A DNA stretch of 64,000 nt from an uncultured Ferrimonas sp. (GCF_947489035.1 NZ_CANLCI010000002.1:62001-126000); one strand, 5' to 3'. Positions 15,923-25,445 are shown, counted from the first letter of the stretch. Program-made: numbers and translations. Notes: generated by a model not told the origin, from the letters alone.

Positions 15923-16669
15923 GTGGGCCGTTCTCCGCTGCTGGCGCTGCTGCTGATGACACTACTGCTGCTGGCACCGTCGGCTTCCGCAGAGCTGTCG
16001 TTGCCGCTGCTGAACCTAACCGACGGCGACAGCAATCAGCAGATCTCCATTAAGCTGGAGATCCTCGCGTTAATGACCCTGCTGAGCCTGCTGCCGGCCA
16101 TGCTGCTGATGCTCACCAGCTTTACCCGCATCATTGTGGTGCTGGCGATTTTGCGCCAAGCCATTGGCTTGCAGCAGTCGCCCCCCAACAAAGTGTTGGT
16201 TGGGCTGGCGCTGGTGCTGACCCTGTGCATCATGCGCCCGGTGGGCACCGCCATCTACACCGACGCCATCGCCCCCTACGACCAAGAGCAGATCAACTTT
16301 ACCGAGGCTCTGAGCCGCGCCGAAGTGCCGCTGCGGGATTTTATTCAGCCCAACACCCGCCGCAGCGACGTTGAACAGATGCTGCGGATCTCCGGCGAAG
16401 ACATGACCTTGCAAGACGATCAGGTGCCGTTTTTAGTGCTGATCCCCGCCTTTGTCTTAAGCGAACTGAAATCCGCCTTTCAGATTGGCTTCTTGCTGTT
16501 CTTGCCGTTTTTGATCATCGATTTGATTGTCGCCAGCGTGTTGATGTCGATGGGGATGATGATGCTGTCGCCGCTGGTGATCTCGCTGCCCTTTAAGTTG
16601 ATGGTGTTTGTGCTGGTGGATGGCTGGTCGATGCTCTCTGCCACCCTTACCGCCAGTTATTGGAGTTAG
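15923..16669 (+). CDS. fliP: Flagellar export gate protein FliP
   Basis: FliP is the core of the FliPQR export gate in the inner membrane. The 248-residue product starts with a cleavable signal peptide (hydrophobic residues 5-18, ending PSASA), then membrane segments with ALMTLLSLLPAMLLMLTSFT and FTRIIVVLAILRQAIGLQQ, the conserved PNTRRSDVEQML loop, and C-terminal helices. I chose the GTG at 15923 because GGGGAG lies 7 nt upstream and the protein then begins with the signal sequence; a longer frame from 15857 would sit inside fliN. Confidence 0.94.
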   Translation: MGRSPLLALLLMTLLLLAPSASAELSLPLLNLTDGDSNQQISIKLEILALMTLLSLLPAMLLMLTSFTRIIVVLAILRQAIGLQQSPPNKVLVGLALVLTLCIMRPVGTAIYTDAIAPYDQEQINFTEALSRAEVPLRDFIQPNTRRSDVEQMLRISGEDMTLQDDQVPFLVLIPAFVLSELKSAFQIGFLLFLPFLIIDLIVASVLMSMGMMMLSPLVISLPFKLMVFVLVDGWSMLSATLTASYWS

Positions 16670-16671
16670 CG

Positions 16672-16941
16672 ATGACCGACATCACCATCACGGCGGTCTT
16701 TTCCGAAGCGATCATCATCGTCCTCAAAGCCGTCTCTGCCTTGGTTATTCCCGGCCTGTTGCTGGGGGTGTTGATCGCCGTATTCCAAGCGGCCACGCAG
16801 GTGAATGAACAAACCTTAAGCTTTTTACCCAAACTGCTGCTGACCTTGGCGATGGTGTTGATCATCGGCCAGTGGCTACTGAGTTTGATTGGTGATTTCT
16901 TTACCAATCTGTTCCACAACATTCCGCAGTTGATCAGCTGA
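16672..16941 (+). CDS. fliQ: Flagellar export gate protein FliQ
   Basis: This is a small hairpin membrane protein of the FliPQR gate. It has 89 residues and two hydrophobic segments (about residues 12-38 and 50-75), with the family pattern VFQAATQVNEQTLSFLPKL. I took the ATG at 16672, preceded by TGGAG, as start, 2 nt after the fliP stop. Its stop overlaps the fliR start (TGATG). Confidence 0.94.
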   Translation: MTDITITAVFSEAIIIVLKAVSALVIPGLLLGVLIAVFQAATQVNEQTLSFLPKLLLTLAMVLIIGQWLLSLIGDFFTNLFHNIPQLIS

Positions 16942-17714
16942 TGTTAGAGCTGTCGATGGCGCAAATTGGCGCATGGTTGGGGCTGATCTGGTGGCCTTTT
17001 TGTCGTGCTATGGGGCTGTTTTTAACCCTGCCGATGCTGTCGAGCCGCTACATCCCCATGCGGGTAAAAGTGCTGCTGGCACTGATGGTGGCGCTGGTGG
17101 CACTGCCGTTGATGCCCGCCATGCCACAGCTGGAACTGGCCTCCGCCGGAGCGGTATTGCTGAGCCTAGAGCAGATCTTGCTGGGCTTTTTAATGGCGAT
17201 GCCACTGCTGTTTTGTTTGCAGATCATGTCGGTGATTGGCGGCATTGTGTCGATGCAAATGGGGCTGTCGATGGCCATCATGAACGATCCCATCAACGGC
17301 GGCAGCCACGCCCTGCTGGGGCAATGGTTGCTGCTGTACGGCACCTTGCTGTTTCTGGGCATGGATGGCCATAACGTGGCGCTGCAGGTGTACGCCGCCA
17401 GCTTTCACAGCTGGCCCGTCGGCAAAGGGATCTTCAGCTTACCGCTGTACCAATTGGCGCTGCAGTTTGGCTGGTTGATCGCCTCGGCGTTGCTTACGGC
17501 CTTACCGGCGGTGGTGGCGATGCTGCTGGTAAACCTAACGTTTGGGGTTATGAACCGCGCGGCTTCCAGCTTCAACATCTTTGCTCTGGGTTTTCCGATG
17601 GCGATGTTGATGGGGTTAGGGGCGATGGCGCTGCTGCAACAGTTGCTGCCCAGCCGTTATGGCGATTACAGCGCCCAAGCCCTGCAGATGATGCAGCAGT
17701 TTGTGCAGCCCTAA
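16941..17714 (+). CDS. fliR: Flagellar export gate protein FliR
   Basis: FliR completes the FliPQR gate. The 257-residue product is an integral membrane protein with about six to seven hydrophobic segments and family motifs (RYIPMRVKVLLALMVAL around residue 36, MGLSMAIMNDPINGG around residue 107). It overlaps fliQ by one base, and flhB follows after 9 nt. The length is typical. Confidence 0.94.
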   Translation: MLELSMAQIGAWLGLIWWPFCRAMGLFLTLPMLSSRYIPMRVKVLLALMVALVALPLMPAMPQLELASAGAVLLSLEQILLGFLMAMPLLFCLQIMSVIGGIVSMQMGLSMAIMNDPINGGSHALLGQWLLLYGTLLFLGMDGHNVALQVYAASFHSWPVGKGIFSLPLYQLALQFGWLIASALLTALPAVVAMLLVNLTFGVMNRAASSFNIFALGFPMAMLMGLGAMALLQQLLPSRYGDYSAQALQMMQQFVQP

Positions 17715-17723
17715 GGAGCGCCA

Positions 17724-18872
17724 ATGAGTCAGCAAAGCAGCGGCGAAAAAACCGAACAGCCCAGCCGCAAGAAACTGGAGAAAGCCAAAAAGCAGGGGCA
17801 GGTACCGCGCTCTAAAGATCTCACCAGCGGCCTGTTGCTGATCTGCGCCATGGCGCTGTTGCTGTTAAACGGCCGCGAATTAATGGCCGAGATGGGCACC
17901 CTGTTTAGCGATAACTGGCTGTTAACCCCAGAGGATCTGCAACAACAGGATCTGATGGCTCGGCATCTGGCCCAAAGCCTGAAAAACATGCTGCTGATCC
18001 TCAGTCAAACCCTGTTTTGGTTATGGTTGGCCACCGCCCTTGCCGCCATGTTGCCCAAGGGGCCGCTGTTTTACCCCAGCTTGCTGGCACCAAAATTCAG
18101 CAAGCTCAACCCGATCAAAGGGCTGGCCAAAATTGGCGGCAAGCAATCCTGGGTGGAGCTGGGCAAATCGATCTTAAAAGTGACCGTGTTTGTTGGCATC
18201 GCCCTGCTTTACCTCAAGGGGATCGCCGCCGATCTGCCGCAACTGTTGGGGCTCACTCCCTATCAGGCCATCTTTGCTGCCCTTGGTGATGTGTTGTTGG
18301 GGGTGCTGCTGCTGGCCTTTGGCGCCTTGGCCATCGGCGCCCTCGATCTGCCCTACCAGCTGTGGAAAACCAACAACGATCTGAAGATGACCAAGCAAGA
18401 GGTAAAGGATGAACACAAGCAGCAGGAGGGTAAGCCAGAAGTGAAAGCCAAGATTCGCCAAATTCAGCAGCAGATGGCGCGCGCTCGTACCACCACCGCG
18501 CTGCCTCAGGCGGATGTGCTGCTGGTGAACCCAGAACACTATGCGGTGGCGCTGAAGTTTGACGAACAACGAGCCGAAGCCCCGTTTGTGCTAACCAAAG
18601 GGGTTGATGAACTGGCGCTGTACATGAAAACCCTCGCCCCAAGCCTGAACTTAGAGGTGGTGGAAGCGCCCACGCTCACCCGCGCCATCTATTTTTCTAC
18701 GCGCATCGAACAACAGATCCCGCCCACCCTGTACCGCGCAGTGGCACAGGTGTTGAGGTACGTTGCCCAACTGCAAGCGGCACGCCGCGGTGAAGGCCAT
18801 CAGCCTGCGCCGCTGCCGACGTTGCCGATCCCCGCTCATCTACAAACGGAACCGACCCCACGCCGCCCATGA
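17724..18872 (+). CDS. flhB: Flagellar substrate-specificity switch protein FlhB
   Basis: FlhB gates export and switches from rod-hook to filament substrates after cleaving itself. The 382-residue product has the N-terminal signature SSGEKTEQPSRKKLEKAKKQ (residues 4-23), four membrane segments, and a cytoplasmic domain. The autocleavage site, NPTH in most homologues, reads N269-P270-E271-H272 here. Cleavage falls between Asn and Pro, so it may still occur. AGGAGC precedes the ATG. It overlaps flhA by 4 nt. Confidence 0.94.
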   Translation: MSQQSSGEKTEQPSRKKLEKAKKQGQVPRSKDLTSGLLLICAMALLLLNGRELMAEMGTLFSDNWLLTPEDLQQQDLMARHLAQSLKNMLLILSQTLFWLWLATALAAMLPKGPLFYPSLLAPKFSKLNPIKGLAKIGGKQSWVELGKSILKVTVFVGIALLYLKGIAADLPQLLGLTPYQAIFAALGDVLLGVLLLAFGALAIGALDLPYQLWKTNNDLKMTKQEVKDEHKQQEGKPEVKAKIRQIQQQMARARTTTALPQADVLLVNPEHYAVALKFDEQRAEAPFVLTKGVDELALYMKTLAPSLNLEVVEAPTLTRAIYFSTRIEQQIPPTLYRAVAQVLRYVAQLQAARRGEGHQPAPLPTLPIPAHLQTEPTPRRP

Positions 18873-20947
18873 AGCTGTCTAATCCTCTTACCGCCAACGG
18901 CAACCTGATCGCCGTTCCTACGCTGCTGTTGGCGATGCTGGCAATGATCATCTTGCCGATCCCAAGTTGGCTGCTGGACATACTGTTCACCTTCAACATT
19001 ATCCTCGCCATCATGGTGCTGCTGGTGGCGGTATCGATCCGCCGTCCGCTCGAGTTCAGCCTGTTTCCAACGGTGCTGCTGCTGGCCACGCTGCTGCGAC
19101 TCACCCTAAACGTCGCCTCAACCCGGGTGGTGTTGATTGAAGGCCACCAAGGGGGGGACGCCGCCGGTAAGGTGATCCAAGCCTTTGGCGATGTGGTGAT
19201 CGGCGGCAACTACGTGGTTGGCGCGGTGGTGTTCCTGATCTTAATGATCATCAACTTTGTGGTGATCACCAAAGGCGGCGAGCGGATCTCTGAAGTCAGC
19301 GCCCGCTTTACCTTGGATGCCTTGCCCGGCAAACAGATGGCGATTGATGCGGATCTGAACACCGGCGCCATCAACCAAGATCAGGCCCGCAAGCGCCGCA
19401 AAGAGGTCACTGACGAAGCGGATTTCTACGGCTCGATGGACGGCGCCTCGAAGTTTGTGCGCGGCGATGCCATCGCCGGTCTGTTGATCCTGGCCATCAA
19501 CATTATCGGTGGCCTGCTGATCGGCACCTTAATGTACGATTTAAGCGCTGGGGATGCGTTCCGCACCTACGCCCTGCTGACCATCGGTGATGGCTTGGCG
19601 GCGCAGATCCCTTCGCTGCTGCTGGCCACCGCCGCCGCCATCATTGTTACCCGTACTTCTAACGCTGAAAACCTGCCAAGCCAGCTGCAACAGCAACTGT
19701 TGGCCTCGCCCACCTCGCTAATGAGCGCCGGTGCGGTAATGACCATCATCGGCATCGTGCCGGGCATGCCAACCTTGGTGTTCTTAAGTTTTGCTGCGGT
19801 GCTGTTTTTTGCCGCTTGGCGCATGCGTACTCAGCCCAACGTCAGCGTACCGAAAGAGGTTGAACAAAAAGCAGAGAAGATCACCGAAGACGCCCCCGCG
19901 CCGACGTGGGATGCACTGCCCCATCTGGATCTGATTGAACTGAGCGTTGGCTTTCGCTTAGTGCATCTGGTGGATCGCAGCAAAGGCGCCGAGCTGATCA
20001 AACGGTTAACGGGGGTACGCCGCACCCTGTCTGAACAGGTGGGCTTTTTGCTGCCGGAGATCCGCGTGCGGGATAACCTCAGTTTGTCTCCCAATGCCTA
20101 TCAGGTGAAGTTGTCTGGCCGCTTGGTGGCCAGTGGCGAGCTGCAACCGGATTCGTTGATGGCGATTGAAACCGGCCAGCTGTACGGCAAGGTCGAGGGG
20201 CAGATCACCCAAGATCCCGCTTACGGCATGCCGGCGCTGTGGATCAACAGCGACGACAAAGCCCGCGCGTTGAACATGGGCTATTCGGTGGTGGAACACG
20301 CCACCATCATCGCCACCCATTTAAGTAAGATTTTGCGCGAATGCACCGAGCAGATGCTGCAACACGATGATGTGTCTGAGCTCAACAACCGCTTAGCGCA
20401 AATCGCCCCCAAATTGGCCGAAGCGTTAACCGGTGCCTTAACCCCAATTCAGCAGCTCAAGGTGTTTCGGATGCTGCTGAAAGAGGGGGTGGCGTTGACC
20501 GATATTCGCGCCATCGCCACCACCTTGATCGACAGCGTTGAGAACAGCAAAGAGCCGTTGTTATTAACCGCCGATATCCGCTGTGCCCTGCGCGCCAGCA
20601 TTGTCACCAACATCGCGGGGCCCGACAGCGATTTAGCGGTAACCACCCTCGCCCCAGCGCTGGAGCAAACCTTGCTTAATAGTCTGACCCAAGCGCAAAA
20701 GTCGGGGCCAACCAGCCTTGATAGCTTCCCGGTGGATCAAGAGATTTTGGCCAAGTTGCAACAGCAGATGCCACAACTGCTGCACAGCGATCCCAATCGG
20801 CCGCACCCGCCGGTGTTGCTGGTGTCGCCCCATTTACGGCCACTGCTGGCACGCTATGCCCACGCCTTTGCCAAGGGGCTGCATGTGCTCTCTTACAATG
20901 AGATCCCCGAGGATCGCAGCCTGATGAACCAAGCCCAACTGGGGTAG
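18869..20947 (+). CDS. flhA: Flagellar export gate protein FlhA
   Basis: FlhA forms the nonameric export gate that receives chaperone-cargo complexes. The 692-residue product has about eight N-terminal membrane segments, the conserved FHIPEP-type loop region (DADLNTGAINQDQARKRRKE, about residues 155-174), and a large cytoplasmic domain (from about residue 340). It is the last gene of the operon parM-parR-fliMNPQR-flhBA, followed by a terminator. The length is standard. Confidence 0.95.
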   Translation: MKLSNPLTANGNLIAVPTLLLAMLAMIILPIPSWLLDILFTFNIILAIMVLLVAVSIRRPLEFSLFPTVLLLATLLRLTLNVASTRVVLIEGHQGGDAAGKVIQAFGDVVIGGNYVVGAVVFLILMIINFVVITKGGERISEVSARFTLDALPGKQMAIDADLNTGAINQDQARKRRKEVTDEADFYGSMDGASKFVRGDAIAGLLILAINIIGGLLIGTLMYDLSAGDAFRTYALLTIGDGLAAQIPSLLLATAAAIIVTRTSNAENLPSQLQQQLLASPTSLMSAGAVMTIIGIVPGMPTLVFLSFAAVLFFAAWRMRTQPNVSVPKEVEQKAEKITEDAPAPTWDALPHLDLIELSVGFRLVHLVDRSKGAELIKRLTGVRRTLSEQVGFLLPEIRVRDNLSLSPNAYQVKLSGRLVASGELQPDSLMAIETGQLYGKVEGQITQDPAYGMPALWINSDDKARALNMGYSVVEHATIIATHLSKILRECTEQMLQHDDVSELNNRLAQIAPKLAEALTGALTPIQQLKVFRMLLKEGVALTDIRAIATTLIDSVENSKEPLLLTADIRCALRASIVTNIAGPDSDLAVTTLAPALEQTLLNSLTQAQKSGPTSLDSFPVDQEILAKLQQQMPQLLHSDPNRPHPPVLLVSPHLRPLLARYAHAFAKGLHVLSYNEIPEDRSLMNQAQLG

Positions 20948-20988
20948 CGCCTGAGCCACCGGCCGTGGCGAGCCCGACCCCGACTGAC

Positions 20989-21013
20989 ACGGCGCCCAAC
21001 GGCGCCGTTTTGT
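20989..21013 (+). terminator. Terminator after flhA
   Basis: An 8-bp GC-rich stem (ACGGCGCC at 20989-20996, GGCGCCGT at 21001-21008, loop of 4) is followed by TTTTG. It sits 42 nt after the flhA stop and closes the flagellar locus. Confidence 0.85.
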
Positions 21014-21092
21014 TGTCTCCGCTGAAGGGCGGCGCTTAGGGCTATGCTTACGTTTAAGAAAGCCCCTCAGCCCCGCCGGGATGGAGCCCAGC

Positions 21093-21647
21093 ATGAAATC
21101 ACTGTTACTCGCGCTGCTGGTGAGCGCCAGCGTGGCGGCCGAGCCCATTCCACTGAGCTGGCCACAATTGCAGCCACTGGCCGAACGCGGCCAAGGAGTG
21201 GTTGCCATCAACCCCCATCTGGGCACGCCCTTTGTCAATGAACGCAGCCCCATTGAATGGCAACAGCAGCAAGGGCAAGTGCTGGCGCAATGGGATGGCC
21301 AAGCGGTGCAGCTGCGCGGGTTTGTGGTGCCATTGCTGGGCGATGGCCAGCGCATCACCGAGTTTTTGCTGGTGCCCTACCTCGGCGCCTGCGTGCATGT
21401 GCCGCCACCGGCCACCAATCAGTTAGTGCACGTGCGTTACCCCGCCGGATTGCCGTTTCAATTAAGCAGCGATCCCATCGTCATCCGTGGCACGCTCTAC
21501 ACTCGCGACTACCACATGGAGCAATACTCCAGCGGCTACGCCTTAGAAGCCGATCACGCCGAAGCCCTGACTGCCCCACTCGCCCTAACCGAGCCAGCCT
21601 TGCCCCAACGCAAAACGCTCGCCGAAGCGAGCGTTGCAGCGCAGTAA
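21093..21647 (+). CDS. DUF3299 periplasmic protein
   Basis: A 184-residue secreted protein with signal peptide MKSLLLALLVSASVAAE. The mature part carries the DUF3299 pattern: LRGFVVPL, a hydrophobic LVPYLGACVHVPPP with a conserved Cys-x-His, and a C-terminal beta strand region. DUF3299 proteins are of unknown function and often lie near copper or ABC-transport genes; nothing of that kind is next door. The ATG at 21093 was chosen over 21081 because GGAG lies 6-7 nt upstream and the signal peptide then starts cleanly. A 9-bp hairpin lies in its last codons (about 21609-21630). It is transcribed on its own, convergent with the next gene. Confidence 0.75.
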   Translation: MKSLLLALLVSASVAAEPIPLSWPQLQPLAERGQGVVAINPHLGTPFVNERSPIEWQQQQGQVLAQWDGQAVQLRGFVVPLLGDGQRITEFLLVPYLGACVHVPPPATNQLVHVRYPAGLPFQLSSDPIVIRGTLYTRDYHMEQYSSGYALEADHAEALTAPLALTEPALPQRKTLAEASVAAQ

Positions 21648-21721
21648 CTCTGGGGCAAGACCAAGTCTTAACCTGACCTCAATCTGTCCCAAGCCTTCGC
21701 TGGAATCGAGTTGGTCTCAAA

Positions 21722-22789
21722 TTAGGCTTCGGTCATCTCATCAGCCTGGGTTGGCCAAACGTTGATCACCGCTTTCACCAAGGTGGCCAGTGGGATGGCG
21801 AAGAATACCCCCCAGAAGCCCCACAAGCCGCCGAAGATCAGCACCGCGATGATGATCATCACCGGATGCAGGTTCACCGCTTCCGAGAACAGCAGCGGCA
21901 CCAGCAGGTTGCCATCAAGGGCTTGGATCACCCCATACACCGCCATCACGTAACCAAACTCTTGCGAGATCCCAAACTGGAAGAAGGCCACAATGGCCAC
22001 CGGAATGGTGACGATGGTGGCGCCAATATAAGGGATCAATACCGACAAGCCCACCAGCACCGACAGCAGCGCCGCGTAGCGCAGTTCAAACACCGCAAAA
22101 CCAATAAAGGTGGCGCCACCGATGATCACAATCTCAATCGCTTTGCCGCGAATGTAGTTGCCGATCTGCACGTTCATCTCTTTGGCGACCGCATTGGCCA
22201 GTTCGCGGTTTTGCGGCACAAAACGGGCAAAGCTGCGGCGCAACTCGGTTTTGTCTTTCAAGAAGAAGAACAGCAGCAGCGGCACCACAATGGCGTAAAC
22301 CATCAAGGCCACCAGATCCAGCAGCGACGACAACGACAGCGACACTAAGTTAGTGCCTACTCCTAATAGGGAGTCGTTAAACGACTGCAGTATGGATTTC
22401 AGCTGGGCTTGGTCAATGTAGTTTGGGTATCGCTGCGGTAACTCCAGCAACACCCCCTGCCACTTGGCAAACATGGTTGGCATCTCACGCGCCAGCGCCA
22501 TCCCCTGCTGCCATAACGCCGGCAACAGCACCAGCACCACCACGGCCACCAGTAAGGCGAAGACCGCCAACACTAATCCTGCCCCAACCGCACGAGGCAC
22601 GCCAAGGTTCGACAGCCGCGTAACCGGCCAGTCGAGCATGTAAGCCAACACCACGGCCACCAAAATGGGCATCAGCAGTTGGCCATAGAAGTAGATCACC
22701 GCAAAACCGGTTAATAAAATCGCCGCTAACGTCACGGCCTTGGGATCAGAGAACTTTTCTTGATACCAGCTACGAACAAAATTCCACAT
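21722..22789 (-). CDS. perM: AI-2E family transporter (PerM-like)
   Basis: A 355-residue inner-membrane protein with about seven to eight hydrophobic segments and the family's C-terminal pattern (SVLIPYIGATIVTIPVAIVAFFQFG; HPVMIIIAVLIFGGLWGFWG, in part). The family includes PerM/YdiK and TqsA; the substrate is unknown. In E. coli perM lies next to bepA (yfgC), and here bepA follows in the opposite direction after one small gene, so PerM is the best name. Confidence 0.8.
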   Translation of the reverse strand: MWNFVRSWYQEKFSDPKAVTLAAILLTGFAVIYFYGQLLMPILVAVVLAYMLDWPVTRLSNLGVPRAVGAGLVLAVFALLVAVVVLVLLPALWQQGMALAREMPTMFAKWQGVLLELPQRYPNYIDQAQLKSILQSFNDSLLGVGTNLVSLSLSSLLDLVALMVYAIVVPLLLFFFLKDKTELRRSFARFVPQNRELANAVAKEMNVQIGNYIRGKAIEIVIIGGATFIGFAVFELRYAALLSVLVGLSVLIPYIGATIVTIPVAIVAFFQFGISQEFGYVMAVYGVIQALDGNLLVPLLFSEAVNLHPVMIIIAVLIFGGLWGFWGVFFAIPLATLVKAVINVWPTQADEMTEA

Positions 22790-22810
22790 TCGGGTTCAGT
22801 TTTCCTCGGC

Positions 22811-23038
22811 TTAGCCGGTAATTTGGATGGTCATGCCGCTTGCTGTGTCGGCCTGAATACAATACTTAATCTGGTTTTTGTCTAACCAACGCGGAACATC
22901 TTGGCGTGTTCCAGGGTCAGATAACAGCAATACTAACGGCTGCGACCGACAACGCTCGATAATGGCCATTTTTGCCTGTACAAAGGCCATTGGGCAGCGC
23001 AGATGACGTAAGTCCGTAATGGCTAATTTTTCAGGCAT
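22811..23038 (-). CDS. TusA-family sulfurtransferase-like protein
   Basis: A 75-residue protein with the TusA/SirA fold pattern: an N-terminal LRHLRCPMAFVQAK containing the catalytic-position Cys (residue 15), then VLLLSDPGTRQDVPRWL. The usual CPxP motif reads CPMA, lacking the second Pro, so sulfur-relay activity is plausible but unproven. It is probably cotranscribed with the perM-like gene 21 nt downstream. It starts 140 nt from divergent bepA. Confidence 0.75.
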   Translation of the reverse strand: MPEKLAITDLRHLRCPMAFVQAKMAIIERCRSQPLVLLLSDPGTRQDVPRWLDKNQIKYCIQADTASGMTIQITG

Positions 23039-23178
23039 CGCTCTACCGCCATGTTATACAACAGGTATCCTTTGGATATAAGCGCCATTATCGCTTGCTG
23101 TTGGCAAAACTTAAACCTCTGGCGCAGCAGATTTTATTAACGGTAAACTGTACCGGCATCAAACAAAGAACGGATTTT

Positions 23179-24636
23179 GTGATTCAGATTAAACGTCGAA
23201 CCATCGCCACCCTCCTGTGCTGCTGTTCCGCCCTGTTCAGCGCGGCCACGGTGTACGCCAGTAACGATCTGCCAGAACTGGGCACCGTGGCGGGCAGTAC
23301 CCTTTCTATCGACCAAGAAAATGAGATTGGCGGGATCTACATGCGCTTAATGCGCTCGCAGTTGCCGTTGGTGACCGATCCGGTGCTTACCGAATACCTG
23401 GATGACATCGGCCATCGCATTGTTGCCTACGCGGATAACGTCAAAACCCCGTTTCAGTTTTTCTTGGTCAACAACAACACCATCAACGCCTTTGCCTTCT
23501 TTGGCGGCCACGTTGGGGTGCACAGCGCCCTGTTTCTGTATGCCGACAACGAAAGTGAATTGGCGTCGGTGCTGGCCCACGAAATCGCCCACGTGACCCA
23601 GCGTCACTTGGCGCGTTCGATTGAAGCGCAGCGTAAAAATACCCCCGCCACAGTGGCTGGGGTGCTGGGCTCCATCATCTTAGCGATGGCCGCCCCCGAG
23701 GCTGGGATCGCCGCCTTGCAATCCACCTTGGCCTTAGGCCAACAAGCCCAGATCAACTACACCCGCAGTAACGAACAAGAAGCGGATCGGATTGGCATGC
23801 GTTCGATGGTGGCAGCCGGTTTTGATGCCAACGCCGTACCGAGCTTCTTTGGCAAAATGGCCGCACAATATCGCTTTGCCACCAAACCACCGGCGATGTT
23901 GTTAACCCACCCCCTGCCCGAATCGCGCATCGCCGACAGCCGTAACCGCGCCGCCCGCTACCCGCCACGGCGAGTCGACGACAGCCTGCTGTTCCGTTTG
24001 GCCAAAGCCCGCGTGCAGGTGCGTTACTCCGATTACAGTGCCGATCGCGCCATCGACATCTTTACCAAGCAACTGGCCAGCATCGATCAGCGTTTTCGCG
24101 CCGCGGCAGAATATGGCTTGGTGTTGGCTTACCTGAAACAAGACAACCTGACCGATGCCAAGCCGCTGATCAGCAAGTTATTGAATCAAGATCCGCAAAA
24201 CCTGTTTTACCTCGACAGCTACGCCGATGTGATGCTGGCCAGCGGTCAACACCAACTCGCGATTGATGCCTTGCAAGCCGCCCGTAAAAATCGCCCCAAT
24301 AATGCGGTGATCGAGATTAACTTAGCCAACAGTTATCTGGAGCAAGGCCAAATCGAGCAAGCCCAACGGCTGCTGGAGCAGCTGCAAATCTTGCAGCCAC
24401 AAAACTCAACGGTGTTGTCGTTACTGAGCACCGTGTACCGGCGCTTAGAGCTCAATGCCCAGCGCTACCTAACCCAAGCGGAATTGCTGGCGCTGCGCGC
24501 CAATTACGAACTCGCCATTGATCAACTGCAGCACGCTTATCGGTTATCGCGCCAAGAACCGCTGCAGCTGGCGCGCATCGACGCGCGCATTAAACAGATG
24601 CGACTGGCACAACAGCAGTTACAACAATTTAAATAG
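23179..24636 (+). CDS. bepA: Periplasmic chaperone/metalloprotease BepA (M48, TPR)
   Basis: BepA assists LptD and other outer-membrane protein assembly and degrades stalled substrates. The 485-residue product has a signal sequence (residues about 7-24, ending VYA), an M48 peptidase domain with the zinc motif HEIAH (H134, H138) and the downstream NEQEAD that gives the third ligand, and C-terminal TPR repeats (from about residue 290). A GTG start at 23179 places the signal peptide at the N-terminus; the frame is open upstream to 23095 but that would add 28 unlikely residues. yfgD follows, as in E. coli. Confidence 0.9.
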   Translation: MIQIKRRTIATLLCCCSALFSAATVYASNDLPELGTVAGSTLSIDQENEIGGIYMRLMRSQLPLVTDPVLTEYLDDIGHRIVAYADNVKTPFQFFLVNNNTINAFAFFGGHVGVHSALFLYADNESELASVLAHEIAHVTQRHLARSIEAQRKNTPATVAGVLGSIILAMAAPEAGIAALQSTLALGQQAQINYTRSNEQEADRIGMRSMVAAGFDANAVPSFFGKMAAQYRFATKPPAMLLTHPLPESRIADSRNRAARYPPRRVDDSLLFRLAKARVQVRYSDYSADRAIDIFTKQLASIDQRFRAAAEYGLVLAYLKQDNLTDAKPLISKLLNQDPQNLFYLDSYADVMLASGQHQLAIDALQAARKNRPNNAVIEINLANSYLEQGQIEQAQRLLEQLQILQPQNSTVLSLLSTVYRRLELNAQRYLTQAELLALRANYELAIDQLQHAYRLSRQEPLQLARIDARIKQMRLAQQQLQQFK

Positions 24637-24691
24637 CGGCCCCGTTGCCGCAGCTGCAAGCACCAATTCAAACAATAATAAGGAGATCATC

Positions 24692-25036
24692 ATGACCACC
24701 ATTTGGCACAACCCCCGCTGCTCCAAAAGCCGCCAAACCTTGGCTTTGCTGCAAGAGCGTGGCATCAACCCAACCATCGTAAAATACTTAGAGACCCCGC
24801 CCTCCACCACGGAGCTGGCTCAAGTGCTGTCGCTGCTCGGCAAAACCCCATTGCAATTAACCCGCACCAAAGAAGCGCTGTTTGCCGAACTGGCCTTGGC
24901 CGACGCCGAGCTCACCGAACAACAGTGGCTGCAAACCTTGGTGGCCAACCCGAAACTGATTGAGCGACCGGTGGTGATCCACGGTAACGCCGCGGCAGTG
25001 GGCCGGCCACCCGAAGCCGTGTTGGAGCTGTTATGA
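24692..25036 (+). CDS. yfgD: ArsC/YfgD-family thioredoxin-fold protein
   Basis: A 114-residue ArsC-family protein. It has NPRCSKSR with the catalytic-position Cys (residue 10) and RPVVIHG near the C-terminus, both typical of glutaredoxin-dependent arsenate reductases. Position right after bepA matches E. coli yfgD, whose role in arsenate reduction is not established. AAGGAG lies 8 nt before the ATG. The following gene overlaps by 4 nt (ATGA). No other ars genes are nearby, so a housekeeping role is more likely than arsenic resistance. Confidence 0.88.
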   Translation: MTTIWHNPRCSKSRQTLALLQERGINPTIVKYLETPPSTTELAQVLSLLGKTPLQLTRTKEALFAELALADAELTEQQWLQTLVANPKLIERPVVIHGNAAAVGRPPEAVLELL

Positions 25037-25416
25037 GCCCAATGAGCCCCCTTACCCAGCGCTGGTTCCTTACCGCCCGACTGGGCTACCTTGCGTCGGT
25101 CGTGTTATTGCTGAGCTGGGCCGCCATCGGCCAAAGCAGCTCAAGCCTCGTTTTTCAGCTGTTGCTGTTGATCCCGCTGTTTTTACCCAGCGTTGGGCTG
25201 CTGCAGGGTAAGCCTTATACCCACGCTTGGTCTGGCTTTATCGCCTCGCTGTATTTGCTCAGTAGCGCCACCTCGTGGTGGGTTTACCCGCAAGAACGGA
25301 TCATCGCCTCGGCGACCGTGGCGGCCTTGCTGATCTGGCTCTTGGCGGCAACTTACTTTGCCAGACACCGTGGTCGTGAATTAGGGTTAAGCTTGAAGAA
25401 GTTAAAAACGAAATAA
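25033..25416 (+). CDS. DUF2069 membrane protein
   Basis: A 127-residue protein with four hydrophobic segments (about residues 12-32, 38-56, 63-82, 94-113) and a basic C-terminus (RHRGRELGLSLKKLKTK). It fits DUF2069, which commonly lies beside yfgD/arsC and hda in Shewanella- and Vibrio-like genomes. Function unknown. It overlaps the ArsC-like gene by 4 nt. In many relatives the next genes would be hda and uraA; here accessory genes intervene. Confidence 0.8.
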   Translation: MSPMSPLTQRWFLTARLGYLASVVLLLSWAAIGQSSSSLVFQLLLLIPLFLPSVGLLQGKPYTHAWSGFIASLYLLSSATSWWVYPQERIIASATVAALLIWLLAATYFARHRGRELGLSLKKLKTK

Positions 25417-25445
25417 ATTCAACGCGCTTGGGCGCTGGAGGGATA

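Noticed and set aside
24692..25036. An arsenic-resistance operon
   Set aside because: Only the ArsC-like protein is present, in the conserved bepA-yfgD position; no arsB, arsR or acr3.
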